Assembly (NCBI GenBank): GCA_024220525.1
Contig: JAMYWO010000079.1
Span: 99,122-129,641, forward strand
Length of the DNA: 30,520 bases
Reading direction: 5' to 3'
Source of the DNA: Cochliopodium minus
Taxonomy: Eukaryota; Discosea; Himatismenida; Cochliopodiidae
Positions 10,695-20,408 of the stretch are shown piece by piece (positions within the stretch are counted from its first letter, which is position 1; the number at the start of each line of letters is the position of its first letter). A program made the position numbers and the translations under genes. The notes under the pieces were generated by a model. The model did no database searches, was not told the DNA's origin, and was given only the letters and a program-made list of their open reading frames with translations.

Positions 10695-12186
10695 ATGTCC
10701 AATACTCAAAAATCTCTTTTATTCTTACTCAAAATTTGCTTAAAGATAAAAAAAAAAATTAAAAAAAAATTGATCTCAACCAAAATGAGAAATAAATCCA
10801 ATAAAAAACTTCAGGAAGATTTAAAAAAAATTGTTAATCTTTTGCCAAAGAAAGAAATCTTCTCCAAAGAAGAAATGGAAAGAATGGAAGAATTTGCGAC
10901 CTTTATCAAAGGATTGGAGAATTTGAAAGGAGAAAGTGATTTTGAGAAATTACCCAAAGTTTTATTCTCTCAGATTTTCTCTTATTTGGAGATTAGGGAT
11001 GTTGTTAAAGTGATTGGATTGAATAAATTTCTTTTGAAGAGTATGAATGAGAAGAGTAATTCTTCAAATTTGATTTGGAAAGGATGTTTGGCAAAATATG
11101 GAGAAGAGAAGATTGAGGAAATTGAAATTGATTCAATTTTGGAGGAGAATGATTTGAATTTCTATGAATCGTATCTCAACAAATACTATCTTTTCTTGAA
11201 GGTAAATATAAAAAATAAAAATATTTTATATAATTTATATTCTTCAAACAAATTGAAAAAACAACCAAATCATTAATTCGGATTTCATTCAACCATATAA
11301 ACTCCTCAAAAAAATAAAAGTATGCAAGTAAAAAAAAATTCCCTCTTTTTAAAATTTTTCATTTATTTTTAATTCAAATTTTTATTAAATTATTAAAATT
11401 AAAAAGAAACAGTAAAGTTTGAGAAATACAATCCCGAAAATTTTGAAATTGAAAAAATCAAGTACAATACATACAGAGTGAAAAAAATAAATGGAATGGA
11501 ATGGACAACCAACATTCTTGCAACAATGCCCAAACATTTTAAAACAATAAATGCATTTGTAAAAAATAAATAAATCAAAACAAAACAAAATAAAATAAAA
11601 TAAATTAATTAATTTTATTTTTTATTTCTTTTTAGTGCAAAATTGAAAAAATTGGGGTTAGAGAAGCTCATGCGAATATAATGAGTGGAGTTCTGAACGA
11701 AAATGATTTTGGCACGGATAAGCCTTATTTGTATAACTCCCAACAAGGTATTTTCATTCACTCTGGTATTAGTGGTAAATTAATAAATAAAAAACACAAA
11801 TATTTTTTTTTAAAAAATAAATTTCTTATTAAATTATATTCATTTATTCAATCTCCCAAATTTTATCATTTTTTATTTTTAAAATTGCAGATTATTCAAC
11901 TATCTATGGGAATTTTTATAATTCTTCTCAAACTGCTTTCAGATATACAAATGAAGGAGATACTTTACTGATTCATATTGATAAAGTCAGAAACACTGTC
12001 ACTTTCACTGGTCAAAATTTCCTCTTTTTTTTTCTTTTATTTTTTTATTTATTTTTATTTTTTTTATTTATTAAAGATATTAACAATCAAGTAAAAAGTC
12101 TTTCATTGAAAGATCTTGGTTCTTCCATCGCTTTTTCTTTTATGGTTGCTCCAAAAAACACTCAATTTACTGTTCGTTTTTACTAA
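10695..12186 (+). CDS. F-box + SPRY-like protein, copy 1 (type A SPRY)
   Basis: Probable substrate receptor of an SCF-type ubiquitin ligase. Five exons: 10695-11201, 11418-11558, 11636-11774, 11891-12010, 12077-12186; 338 residues. The N-terminus has an extra Lys-rich segment not found in the other copies. The F-box lies in exon 1 (FEKLPKVLFSQIFSYLEIRDVV ... SNLIWKGCLAKYG). Exons 2-5 form a SPRY/B30.2-like sandwich: ILATMPKHFKTINAF, PYLYNSQQGIFIHSG, STIYGNFYNSSQTAFRY, GDTLLIHIDKVRNTVTF, GSSIAFSFMVAP, ending QFTVRFY. The intron after exon 4 starts with the weak donor GTCAAA. The SPRY half differs clearly from copies 2-4, while exons 1 and 2 are almost the same. The first ATG in the frame is taken as the start. 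Confidence 0.78.
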
Positions 12187-12285
12187 AGCAATAACTTAAT
12201 TTCCAAAAACTTTCTTTTTGTGATTTATATATAAATAAAATAAAAAAATTGAAATCCTTTTCTCCATTGAAATCTCCTTATAAAA

Positions 12286-13646
12286 ATGGGAAATACATCA
12301 TATATACAAAAGAAACGAAGGAAAGAAGAATTTCATTCAAATCATGTTGATTATAAAAAGAAAGAAATCATCTCCAAGGAAGAAATGGAAAGAATGGAAG
12401 AAATGGCATCCAGTTTTTTCAAAGGATTGGAGAATTTGAAAGGAGAAAGTGATTTTGAGAAATTACCCAAAGTTTTATTCTCTCAGATTTTCTCTTATTT
12501 GGAGATTAGGGATGTTGTTAAAGTGATTGGATTGAATAAATTTCTTTTGAAGAGTATGAATGAGAAGAGTAATTCTTCAAATTTGATTTGGAAAGGATGT
12601 TTGGCAAAATATGGAGAAGAGAAGATTGAGGAAATTGAAATTGATTCAATTTTGGACAAGATTGAAATAACTCCATTTGAATCGCATCTCAACAAATACT
12701 ATCTTATCTTGAAGGTAAAATATATTTCATATAATTTATATTCTTTAAACAAATTGAAAAAACAACCAAATTATTAATTCAAATTTTCATTCAACCATAT
12801 AAACTCATCAAAAAAATAAAAGTATTCAAGTAAAAAAAAATTCCCTCTTTTTAAAATTTTTCAATTTATTTTTAATTTAAATTTTATTAAATTATTAAAA
12901 AGAAACAGTAAAGATTGAGAATTATGATCCAGAAAATTTTGAAATTGAAAAGATCAGGTACAATACATACAGAATAAAAAAAATAAAAGGAACAGATTGG
13001 GATGCAAATATCCTTGCAACAATGCCCAAACATTTTAAAACAATAAACGCAATGGTGACATCAAAGTTTTTATTATTATTGAAATAAAAATAATTAATTT
13101 TTTATATTTTTTAATTAAAGTGTAGAATAGAAAAGTTTGGAGAAAAAGGAAGATATTATCACATGATGAGTGGGATTTTCACTGTTCAAAATTTTAAAAA
13201 AGACGATATGTATATGTACAGCTTTAAAGATGGGATACATATTTATTCAGCTGATGTTGGTAATTTTGTTTTTAATTTTGTTTTCAATCATTCTTTTTTT
13301 TTTTCTGTTTCTTATTTATAAAAACCTTATTTTTTAAAGATAATTCTTCGGTTTATGGTCAAATTCCTGATTATAACCAATCTGCTTTTAGATACTCAAA
13401 AGAAGGGGACACTCTTCTCATGAATCTTGATCTCAAGACTAACAAGATAAATTTCGTTGGTAATTTTTATTTTAATATTTTATTTTTTGTTAAATTTTTT
13501 AATCTATTCTCATTTTTGATTTTTATTTTGTAGATTCAAATAATAGTTTGAAGTCTTTTTCATTGCAAGGTTTTAATAATGAACCCTTGGCATTTTGCTT
13601 CATGGTTGCTTCCTTGGGAACTGAGTTTACTGTTAAATTTTTCTAA
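12286..13646 (+). CDS. F-box + SPRY-like protein, copy 2 (type B SPRY)
   Basis: Five exons with the same phases as copy 1: 12286-12714, 12914-13054, 13121-13259, 13340-13459, 13534-13646; 313 residues. It starts MGNTSYIQKK; an N-terminal MG makes myristoylation possible. The F-box core in exon 1 is identical to copy 1 at the DNA level for about 235 bases. The SPRY-like half is of a second type: GRYYHMMSGIFTVQNF, DGIHIYSAD, SVYGQIPDYNQSAFRY, GDTLLMNLDLKTNKINF, PLAFCFMVASLGTEFTVKFF. The gene begins 99 bases after copy 1. Function as an SCF receptor is inferred from the domain pair. Confidence 0.78.
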
Positions 13647-13860
13647 TTCTTAAAACAAAAATAGAATAAACTAAAATAAAGAGATAAATTAATCTCAAAC
13701 ATTTCATCATCTTAATTTTTGTGATATAGTGTCAAAGTTATGACTTTTTTTTTTGATGTGAAATTTTTACCTTTTGCCATAAACCTTTGGATCAATTTAT
13801 GTATTTTTTGAAAGAAAAACCCTTTCATTTATATACCATTTATTTTTGTTTCGTCTCCTC
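13647..13860 (+). repeat. Duplicated intergenic block, first copy
   Basis: The 210 bases after copy 2 are closely repeated at 15926-16130 after the next type B gene. Shared landmarks are AAAATAGAATAAACTAAAAT, CTTTTGCCATAAACCTTTGG and CCCTTTCATTTATATACC. In the second copy this block is the promoter region of the last gene; here it leads into a truncated gene. Confidence 0.8.
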
Positions 13861-13910
13861 TTATTTATTTTTAGTTTAAAAAAAAATAAAAATTATAATT
13901 TAAAAATAAA

Positions 13911-14490
13911 AAATTGGGGTTAGAGAAGCTCATGCAAATATAATGGGTGGAGTTCTGAACGAAAATGATTTTGGCACGGATAAGCCTTATTTGTATAACT
14001 CCCAACAAGGTATTTTCATTCACTCTGGTAACAGTGGTAAATAAATAAAAAAAACACAAATATTTTTTTTTAAAAAATAATTAAAATCTTTGTTAAATTA
14101 TATTCATTCATTCAGTCTCCCAAATTTTATCATTTTTTATTTTTAAAATTGCAGATTATTCAACTATCTATGGGAAATTTTATAATCCTTCTCAAACTGC
14201 TTTCAGATATACAAATGAAGGAGATACTTTACTGATTCATATTGATAAAGTCAGAAACACTGTCACTTTTACTGGTTAAAATTTCCTCTTTTTTTTTTTT
14301 CATTTTTTCTTTATTTTTTATTTTTTTATTTTTTTATTTTTTTATTTTTATTTTTTTATATTTTTTATTAAAGATATTAACAATGAAATAAAGTCTTTCA
14401 TTGTCAGATCTTGGTTCTTCCATCGCTTTTTCTTTTGTGGTTGCTCCAAAAAACACTCAATTTACTGTTGTTCCATTTTTTATTAAAATA
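13911..14490 (+). pseudogene. Truncated type A F-box/SPRY copy (exons 3-5 only)
   Basis: This stretch matches exons 3 to 5 of copy 1 and their introns (compare 11645-12180). Exons 1 and 2 and the first bases of exon 3 are missing; the promoter-like duplicated block runs straight into AATTGGGGTTAGAGAAGC. In the last exon a short deletion puts the frame out (ATTAACAATGAAATAAAGTC against ATTAACAATCAAGTAAAAAGTC in copy 1), and the TTC/TAC stop context is lost. The remaining SPRY sequence is still close to copy 1, so the break looks recent. It is probably a deletion product of unequal exchange within the array. Confidence 0.8.
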
Positions 14491-14621
14491 AGGAATCAAA
14501 AATAGAATTTTCTTGTTTTTCATTCTCAGCCCGATACTAATGCAAGCTGTCTTCTCTTACATTTATTAATTAGTTTCATAAAATTAAAAATAAAAAAATT
14601 GAAAAACTAATTTTCCTTGAT

Positions 14622-15925
14622 ATGGGAAATTCATCAAATAAAGAAAAGAAAGAAATGGCATCCAGTTTTTTCAAAGGATTGGAGAATTTGAAAGGAGAAA
14701 GTGATTTTGAGAAATTACCCAAAGTTTTATTCTCTCAGATTTTCTCTTATTTGGATATTGGGGATGTTGTTAAAGTGATTGGATTGAATAAATTTCTTTT
14801 GAAGAGTATGAATGAGAAGAGTAATTCTTCAAATTTGATTTGGAAAGGATGTTTGGCAAAATATGGAGAAGAGAAGATTGAGGAAATTGAAATTGATTCA
14901 ATTTTGGACAAGATTGAAATAACTCCATTTGAATCGCATCTCAACAAATACTATCTTATCTTGAAGGTAAAATATATTTCATATAATTTATATTCTTGAA
15001 ACAAATTGAAAAAACAACCATTATTAATTCAAATTTTCATTCAACCATATAAACTCATCAAAAAAAATAAAAGTATTCTAGTAATAAAAAAATTTCCTCC
15101 TTTTTTTTAAAATTTTTTAATTTTTAATCAAATTATTAAATTATTAAAAAGAAACAGTAAAGATTGAGAATTATGATCCAGAAAAATTTAAAGTTGAAAA
15201 GATCAAGTACAATACATACAGAGTGAAAAAAATAAATGGAATGGATTGGACAACCAACATTCTTGCAACAATGCCCAAACATTTTAAAACAATAAATGCA
15301 ATGGTGACATCAAAGTTTTTATTATTGAAATAAAAATAATTATTTTTTATTTTTTAATAAAAGTGTAGAATAGAAAAGTTTGGAGAAAAAGGAAGCTTTT
15401 ATCACATGATGAGTGGTATTTTCACTGTTCAAAATTTTAAAAAGGACACTATGTTTCTGTACAGCTCTAGTTCAGGAATACATATTTATTCAGCTGATGT
15501 TGGTAATTTTTTTTTTCAATTTTGTTTTCAATCATTCTTTTTTTTTCTGTTTCTTATTTATAAAAACCTTATTTTTTAATTTTTCAAAACAATTTTATTA
15601 ATTCTTTTTTATTTTTTCTTTTTTATAAAAACCTTATTTTTTATTTTAAGATTATTCTTCGGTTCACGGTCAAATTTCTGATTATAGTAGATCTGCTTTT
15701 AGATACTCAAAAGAAGGGGACACTCTTCTCATGAATCTCGATCTCAAGACTAACAAGATAAAGTTCATTGGTAATTTTTTTTTTGATTTGATTTTTGATT
15801 TTTATTTTGTAGATTCAAATAATAGTTTGAAGTCTTTTTCATTGAAAGGTTTTGATAATGAACCTTTGGCTTTTTGCTTCGTGGTTGCTTCTTTGGGAAC
15901 TGAGTTTACTGTTAAATTTTTCTAA
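14622..15925 (+). CDS. F-box + SPRY-like protein, copy 3 (type B SPRY)
   Basis: Five exons: 14622-14966, 15163-15303, 15364-15502, 15651-15770, 15813-15925; 285 residues. The N-terminus is short (MGNSSNKEKKEMASSFF), again with an MG start. The F-box differs from copy 2 at two residues (YLDIGDVV for YLEIRDVV). The SPRY half is type B: GSFYHMMSGIFTVQNF, LYSSSSGIHIYSAD, DYSRSAFRYSKEGDTLL, ending EFTVKFF. Intron 3 is longer than in the sisters (148 bases) because a TTTATAAAAACCTTATTTTT segment is duplicated in it. All phases close, so the gene appears intact. Confidence 0.78.
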
Positions 15926-16140
15926 TTCTTAAAACAAAAAATAGAATAAACTAAAATAAAGAGATAAATTAATCTCAACCTTTTCATCATCTTAATTTCT
16001 GTGACATAGTTTAAAGTTTTGACTTTTTTTTTTGATGTGAAATTTTTACCTTTTGCCATAAACCTTTGGATCAATTTATGAAATTATTTAAAAGAAAAAC
16101 CCTTTCATTTATATACCATTTATTTTTCATTCTTAATTTA
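15926..16140 (+). repeat. Duplicated intergenic block, second copy
   Basis: Close copy of 13647-13860 (see there). Here it ends about 50 bases before the ATG of the fourth intact F-box gene, so it probably carries that gene's promoter and the 3' end of the gene before. Confidence 0.8.
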
Positions 16141-16189
16141 TTTTTATAAAAATAAAAAAAAAATTTGAAATTCATCCCACATACAAACA

Positions 16190-17454
16190 ATGCTAAATTC
16201 ATCAAATAAAGAAGAAATGGAAGAATTTGTATCCAATTTTTTCAAAGGATTGGAGAATTTGAAAGGAGAAAGTGATTTTGAGAAATTACCCAAAGTTTTA
16301 TTCTCTCAGATCTTGTCTTATTTGGAAATTGGGGATGTTGTTAAAGTGATTGGATTGAATAAATTTCTTTTGAAGAGTATGAATGAGAAGAGTAATTCTT
16401 CAAATTTGATTTGGAAAGGATGTTTGGCAAAATATGGAGAAGAGAAGATTGAGGAAATTGAAATTAATTCAATTTTGGACAAGATTGATTTGAATTCCTA
16501 TGAATCTTATCTCAACAAATACTATCTTTTCTTCAAGGTAAATATAAAAAATATTTTATATAATTTATATTCTTCAAACAAATTGAAAAAACAACCAAAT
16601 TATTAATTCAAATTTTCAACCATATAAACTCATCAAAAAATAAAAGTATTCAAGTAAAAAAAAAATTTCCTTCTTTTTAAAATTTTTAAATTCATTTTTT
16701 AATTTAAATTTTATTAAATTATTAAAAAGAAACAGTAAAGATTGAGAATTATGATCCAGAAAAATTTAAAGTTGAAAAGATCAAGTACAATACATACAGA
16801 ATAAAAAAAATAAAAGGAAAAGAGTGGGATGCAAATATCCTTGCAACAATGCCCAAACATTTTAAAACAATAAATGCAATGGTGACATCAAAGTTTTTAT
16901 TATTCTTAAAATAAAAATAATTAATTTTTTATATTTTTTAATAAAAGTGTAGAATAGAAAAGTTTGGAGAAAAAGGAGAATATTATCACATGATGAGTGG
17001 GATTTTCACTGTTCAAAATTTTAAAAAGGACACCATGTTTCTGTACAGCTCTAGTTCAGGAATACATATTTATTCAGCTGATGTTGGTAATTTTTTTTAT
17101 AATTTGTTAACAAACATTCATTTTTTCTTTTTTTTTTTTATTAAAAGATAATTCTGTGGTTTACTGTCAAATTCCCGATTATAACCGATCTGCTTTTAGA
17201 TACTCAAAAGAAGGGGACACTCTTCTCATGAATCTTGATCTCAAGACTAACAAGATAAATTTCGTTGGTAATTTTTATTTTAATATTTTATTTTTTGTTT
17301 AATTTTTTAATCTGTTCTCATTTTTGATTTTTATTTTGTAGATTCAAATAAAAGTTTGAAGTCTTTTTCATTGGAAAGTTTCAAAAATGAACCTTTGGCT
17401 TTTTGCTTCATGGTTGCTTCTTTGGGAACTGAGTTTACTGTTAAATTTTTTTAA
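16190..17454 (+). CDS. F-box + SPRY-like protein, copy 4 (type B SPRY)
   Basis: Five exons: 16190-16537, 16741-16881, 16948-17086, 17148-17267, 17342-17454; 286 residues. Starts MLNSSNKEEMEEFVSNFF, so the possible myristoylation signal of copies 2 and 3 is absent. The F-box has SYLEIGDVV. The SPRY half is type B with small differences (SVVYCQIPDYNRSAFRY, KSFSLESFKNEPLAFCFMVA). All junction phases match the other copies. It is the last intact member of the array. Confidence 0.78.
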
Positions 17455-17645
17455 TTTATAAAACAAAAAATGAAATTAATTAAAATAAAGAGATAAATTA
17501 ATCTCAACCATTTCAGCATCTAAATTTTTGTGATACAATTTCAAATTTTGACTTTTTTTGAAATGAAATTTCTAATAAATCAAGATTTTTTCTTATTAAT
17601 AAGGTTTTTATTTAAAATTTTCTTTTTATTTAAATTTTTTTCGTT

Positions 17646-17910
17646 AAGATTCTTCCTCTGTTTGTAGGAGTTTCATAAATTTTATTAATTTTTCTTCACA
17701 TCGTTTTTGGATACTAAAAGAGGTTACTTTCTTCTCATGAATCTTGATCTCAACACTAACAAGAAAAATTTCATTTGTAATTTGTTTTTTAATTATTTTA
17801 ATCTTAATCCTTATCTTTGGTTAAAAGTTTGAAGAATCATTCTTTGAAATTTTTAAAAAATGGAACTTTGGCTTTTTGCTTCTTTTGACATTTAGTTTAT
17901 TGTTCAATAA
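17646..17910 (+). pseudogene. Decayed relic of F-box/SPRY exons 4-5
   Basis: Weak but clear remains of a type B copy: GATTCTTCCTCTGTTTGTAGG, then CTTCTCATGAATCTTGATCTC followed by ACACTAACAAGAAAAATTTC, then AAAGTTTGAAGAATCATTC and GGAACTTTGGCTTTTTGCTTC. Parts between them are deleted, the frame is lost, and no F-box exon is visible upstream. It marks the old downstream end of the array. Confidence 0.7.
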
Positions 17911-18002
17911 TATAATACTAAAATGGAAACAAATCTTTGTGTTTCTTCCTTTTTGATTCCAAATTAATTTTCTTTGAAAAATAAAAAAAAAATAAAAAAA
18001 AA

Positions 18003-18955
18003 ATGATTTCTAATAATTCACCTCTTCCAAAAGATAAAGCCAAAGTTCCAATCAAATTATTTTTCAAACATATCAATACAGCATCACAAGATAATCGAAT
18101 GTTCCTTTTTGGAAATCCACCATTCTATTTCTCAAGAGTATATGTATCAGGGATAGTGGTTGAAATTGTTCATAATTTAATCTATTTGGGTAAATAAATG
18201 GCGCATTATAAAAAAATTTATAAATTTTATCTCAAAAAAGATGATACTTCTGATATAATATGTGTTAGATTAAACAATAACACGTCAGATATCAACATAT
18301 CCAAAGGAGATCATTTTTCATTTACTGGAAATTTAATAGTGGAAGAAAATAAAAGAATAGTGGAATCAGATAGGTTTAAAAGAAAAAAAAAAAGTAAAAA
18401 ATAAATTCAAATTTAAACACCCTAAATTTTTTAAAAAGTGCAATGAAGAATGAGGAATGTTATTTGGAGTTTACAGACTTTTTGGAGAAGAGAGAAAGAT
18501 ACAAACATTACTTTGAGAAAACTCCTCTCAAAAGAAAAGAAACAAATAATGAAGACAACATGAAAAAACCTTTACCCAAAAAATCTTATTTTCCTGAAGG
18601 AGTAGTTTCACTAAGTAATTTTATTTTTAATTTTTTTCATTTTTTAAATCTATTTTTAATTAGGGGACAAGTTAGAACATATTTTAAATAACAATCCCAA
18701 AGGAGTTTCAATGAATGATTTTGTGCTAATTTGTAAAGAAAAAGAACACACTATAAAAAAAGAAATTCAACCCGTAAAAATAAAAATTAATTATTTTTTT
18801 GAAAGTTTTTTTTTAAAAACCTTTATTCGTTACAAAAAAAAAAATAGTTATTAGATGATTATGTTTGCTTTTATAATGGAGATTCTTTTAAATATTTCAA
18901 CATGGACAGCTTGATAGAAAATACCCAAAATGAAGAAAGAGAAAAAAATAATTAA
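18003..18955 (+). CDS. OB-fold + winged-helix protein, putative CST subunit STN1
   Basis: Five small exons: 18003-18189, 18241-18373, 18439-18614, 18664-18773, 18848-18955; 237 residues, all phases closing, introns of 49-74 bases. The N-terminal half reads like the STN1 OB-fold: IKLFFKHINTASQ, FLFGNPPFYFSRVYVSGIVVEI, then IYLDDTSDIICVRL (the conserved DD-T-x-x-I-x-C strand is rebuilt exactly across the first intron), INISKGDHFSFTGNLIVEENK, and a YLEFTDFLEKRERYKHYF helix where STN1 has its own. The C-terminal part (LEHILNNNPKGVSMNDFV ... IKKEIQPLLDDYVCFYNGDSF) has the pattern of a winged helix. RPA2 shares this layout, but the NPPFYFSRVYVSG lead-in and the short N-terminus favour STN1. It would act in telomere end protection and fill-in synthesis. 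Confidence 0.6.
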
Positions 18956-19042
18956 AAATAATTTATCTTGTTTTTTATTTCATAATTTAATTTTTTTGTT
19001 TTGAGATTTTACAAATAAGAAATATTTTGTTTTGTTTTTTTT

Positions 19043-19877
19043 TTATTTGTTAATTCCAAATATTCTGACACCAGCCATACTAAAAAAGAAACAATTAAAA
19101 ATTTGAATTAAATAAAAAAGAAAAAATAAAAATAAAAATAGTTTTTACAAAGGTAATTTAGCTACGAGCAAAGCTCCTACCACAATAAAATTTAGTAATA
19201 AAGTAAATTTTGAGTCATTATCTTGGTGGTAATGGAAAGTGATGAAAAATCTAAAGATGAAAAAAAATAAAATTAATTTTAAAAGAAAAATGAAAAATTA
19301 AAGTTGCTTTTAATTATTCAAATCTTAATTTAATTTAAATTTAAAATAATATAATATAATTAAAATTATATTTTTTTTTTTTTACAAAGCTAATGGGATG
19401 ATGGTCATAAATTTTCTTATAGGTGTATATTGTGTTCCATTATCCAATTGTTCCCAATGTGTTTTAGATTCATATTTGCCATCATCTCCCTCAAAAGGGG
19501 TTCCCTTTCTCCAATGGAATGCGAGCATTGTGATCTTTTTTTGTGAATAATAATATATTGAAGATAGGAAATAATTTAAAACGTGTTGGACAAATAAGGG
19601 ATATTTTTAAATTATTTTGGTGAAATTATTTGACTGTTAAAATAAAATTTTTTTTTATTGTTACTATTCCATGTGCTATATGAACAAATGTCCAATTGGT
19701 ATATGATGAAAAGGGAGTTATTATTCCCAATATTATCCTTGGCGCAACGATGAGAAGGATGTAGATTAGCCAAATACCTCTGCTATTTACCCATCCCACA
19801 TTTTTATTTTCTTCTTCAGTGATGAATTGTTCAGAATCGTTAGATTTGGTTACTTTCTCATATAATCTCTGTTTCAT
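19043..19877 (-). CDS. ORMDL: ORMDL/Orm protein, regulator of sphingolipid synthesis
   Basis: ER membrane protein that restrains serine palmitoyltransferase. Four exons on the minus strand: 19877-19665, 19534-19386, 19250-19149, 19079-19043; 166 residues, close to the 153 of the animal proteins. Family motifs are plain: [21 protein letters not shown] (first membrane segment), [21 protein letters not shown] across intron 1, [19 protein letters not shown], then a second hydrophobic pair ([31 protein letters not shown]) and the C-terminal signature [11 protein letters not shown]. The N-terminal 30 residues are charged, the region phosphorylated in fungal Orm proteins, but I cannot align single sites. 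Confidence 0.95.
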
Positions 19878-20408
19878 TTTTTTTTTTTTTTTTTTTAATT
19901 CAATTTTTTTGAAAGCAATCCTATTTTAGATTTAAAAAATATCTTTGTTCTTTTAACAATTAAGTCAATTGATTTAGAAACCAACATTTCTTTGCCATTT
20001 ATCCAAAAGAGATATTCCTTTTTTATTGAATGATGGAAAAATTAAAATCAAAAAAAAAAAAAGATTAAATGGATTAAAAGTGTTTTAGGTTGAAGTGGGA
20101 AAATTTTTTCTACTATTCATTTCCAACTTGAATCAACTAAGTGTTTAATCTATTTTTCTCCAAGAGAAGGAAAAAACAAAATAACAATTTAAAAAATTTT
20201 TAAAATAAATTAATACATTTTTTTAATAATAAATCAACAAGCTGCTATTTTAAGGAATATTTAAACATGAATGATCCACCCCCAAGTATTTAATCCAAAA
20301 ATTGTTTTTTCAAAATAATTCAAGATCAAATTGCATGCAAATCAGTTGAAGATAGTGAATAAAAAGAAGGTCAATGGTTATGAAAAATTCAAATTTTAAT
20401 TGAATAAA
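19878..20408. other. AT-rich intergenic region
   Basis: 531 bases between the ORMDL start and the 3' end of the next minus-strand gene. It should contain the ORMDL promoter and the terminator of the surface-protein gene. I see no coding exon or RNA gene in it. Confidence 0.6.

Larger units (their letters stand above)
10695..17910 (+). repeat. Tandem F-box/SPRY gene array
   Basis: Head-to-tail array of four intact genes, one truncated copy and one relic, all on the plus strand with the same five-exon plan. Order: type A, type B, truncated type A, type B, type B, relic. Exons 1 and 2 are nearly the same in all intact copies; exons 3-5 fall into two types. Confidence 0.88.

Noticed and set aside
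13647-16140. The duplicated intergenic blocks as terminal repeats of a mobile element
   Set aside because: They flank host F-box genes, contain no transposase, reverse transcriptase or target duplications, and fit simple tandem gene duplication.
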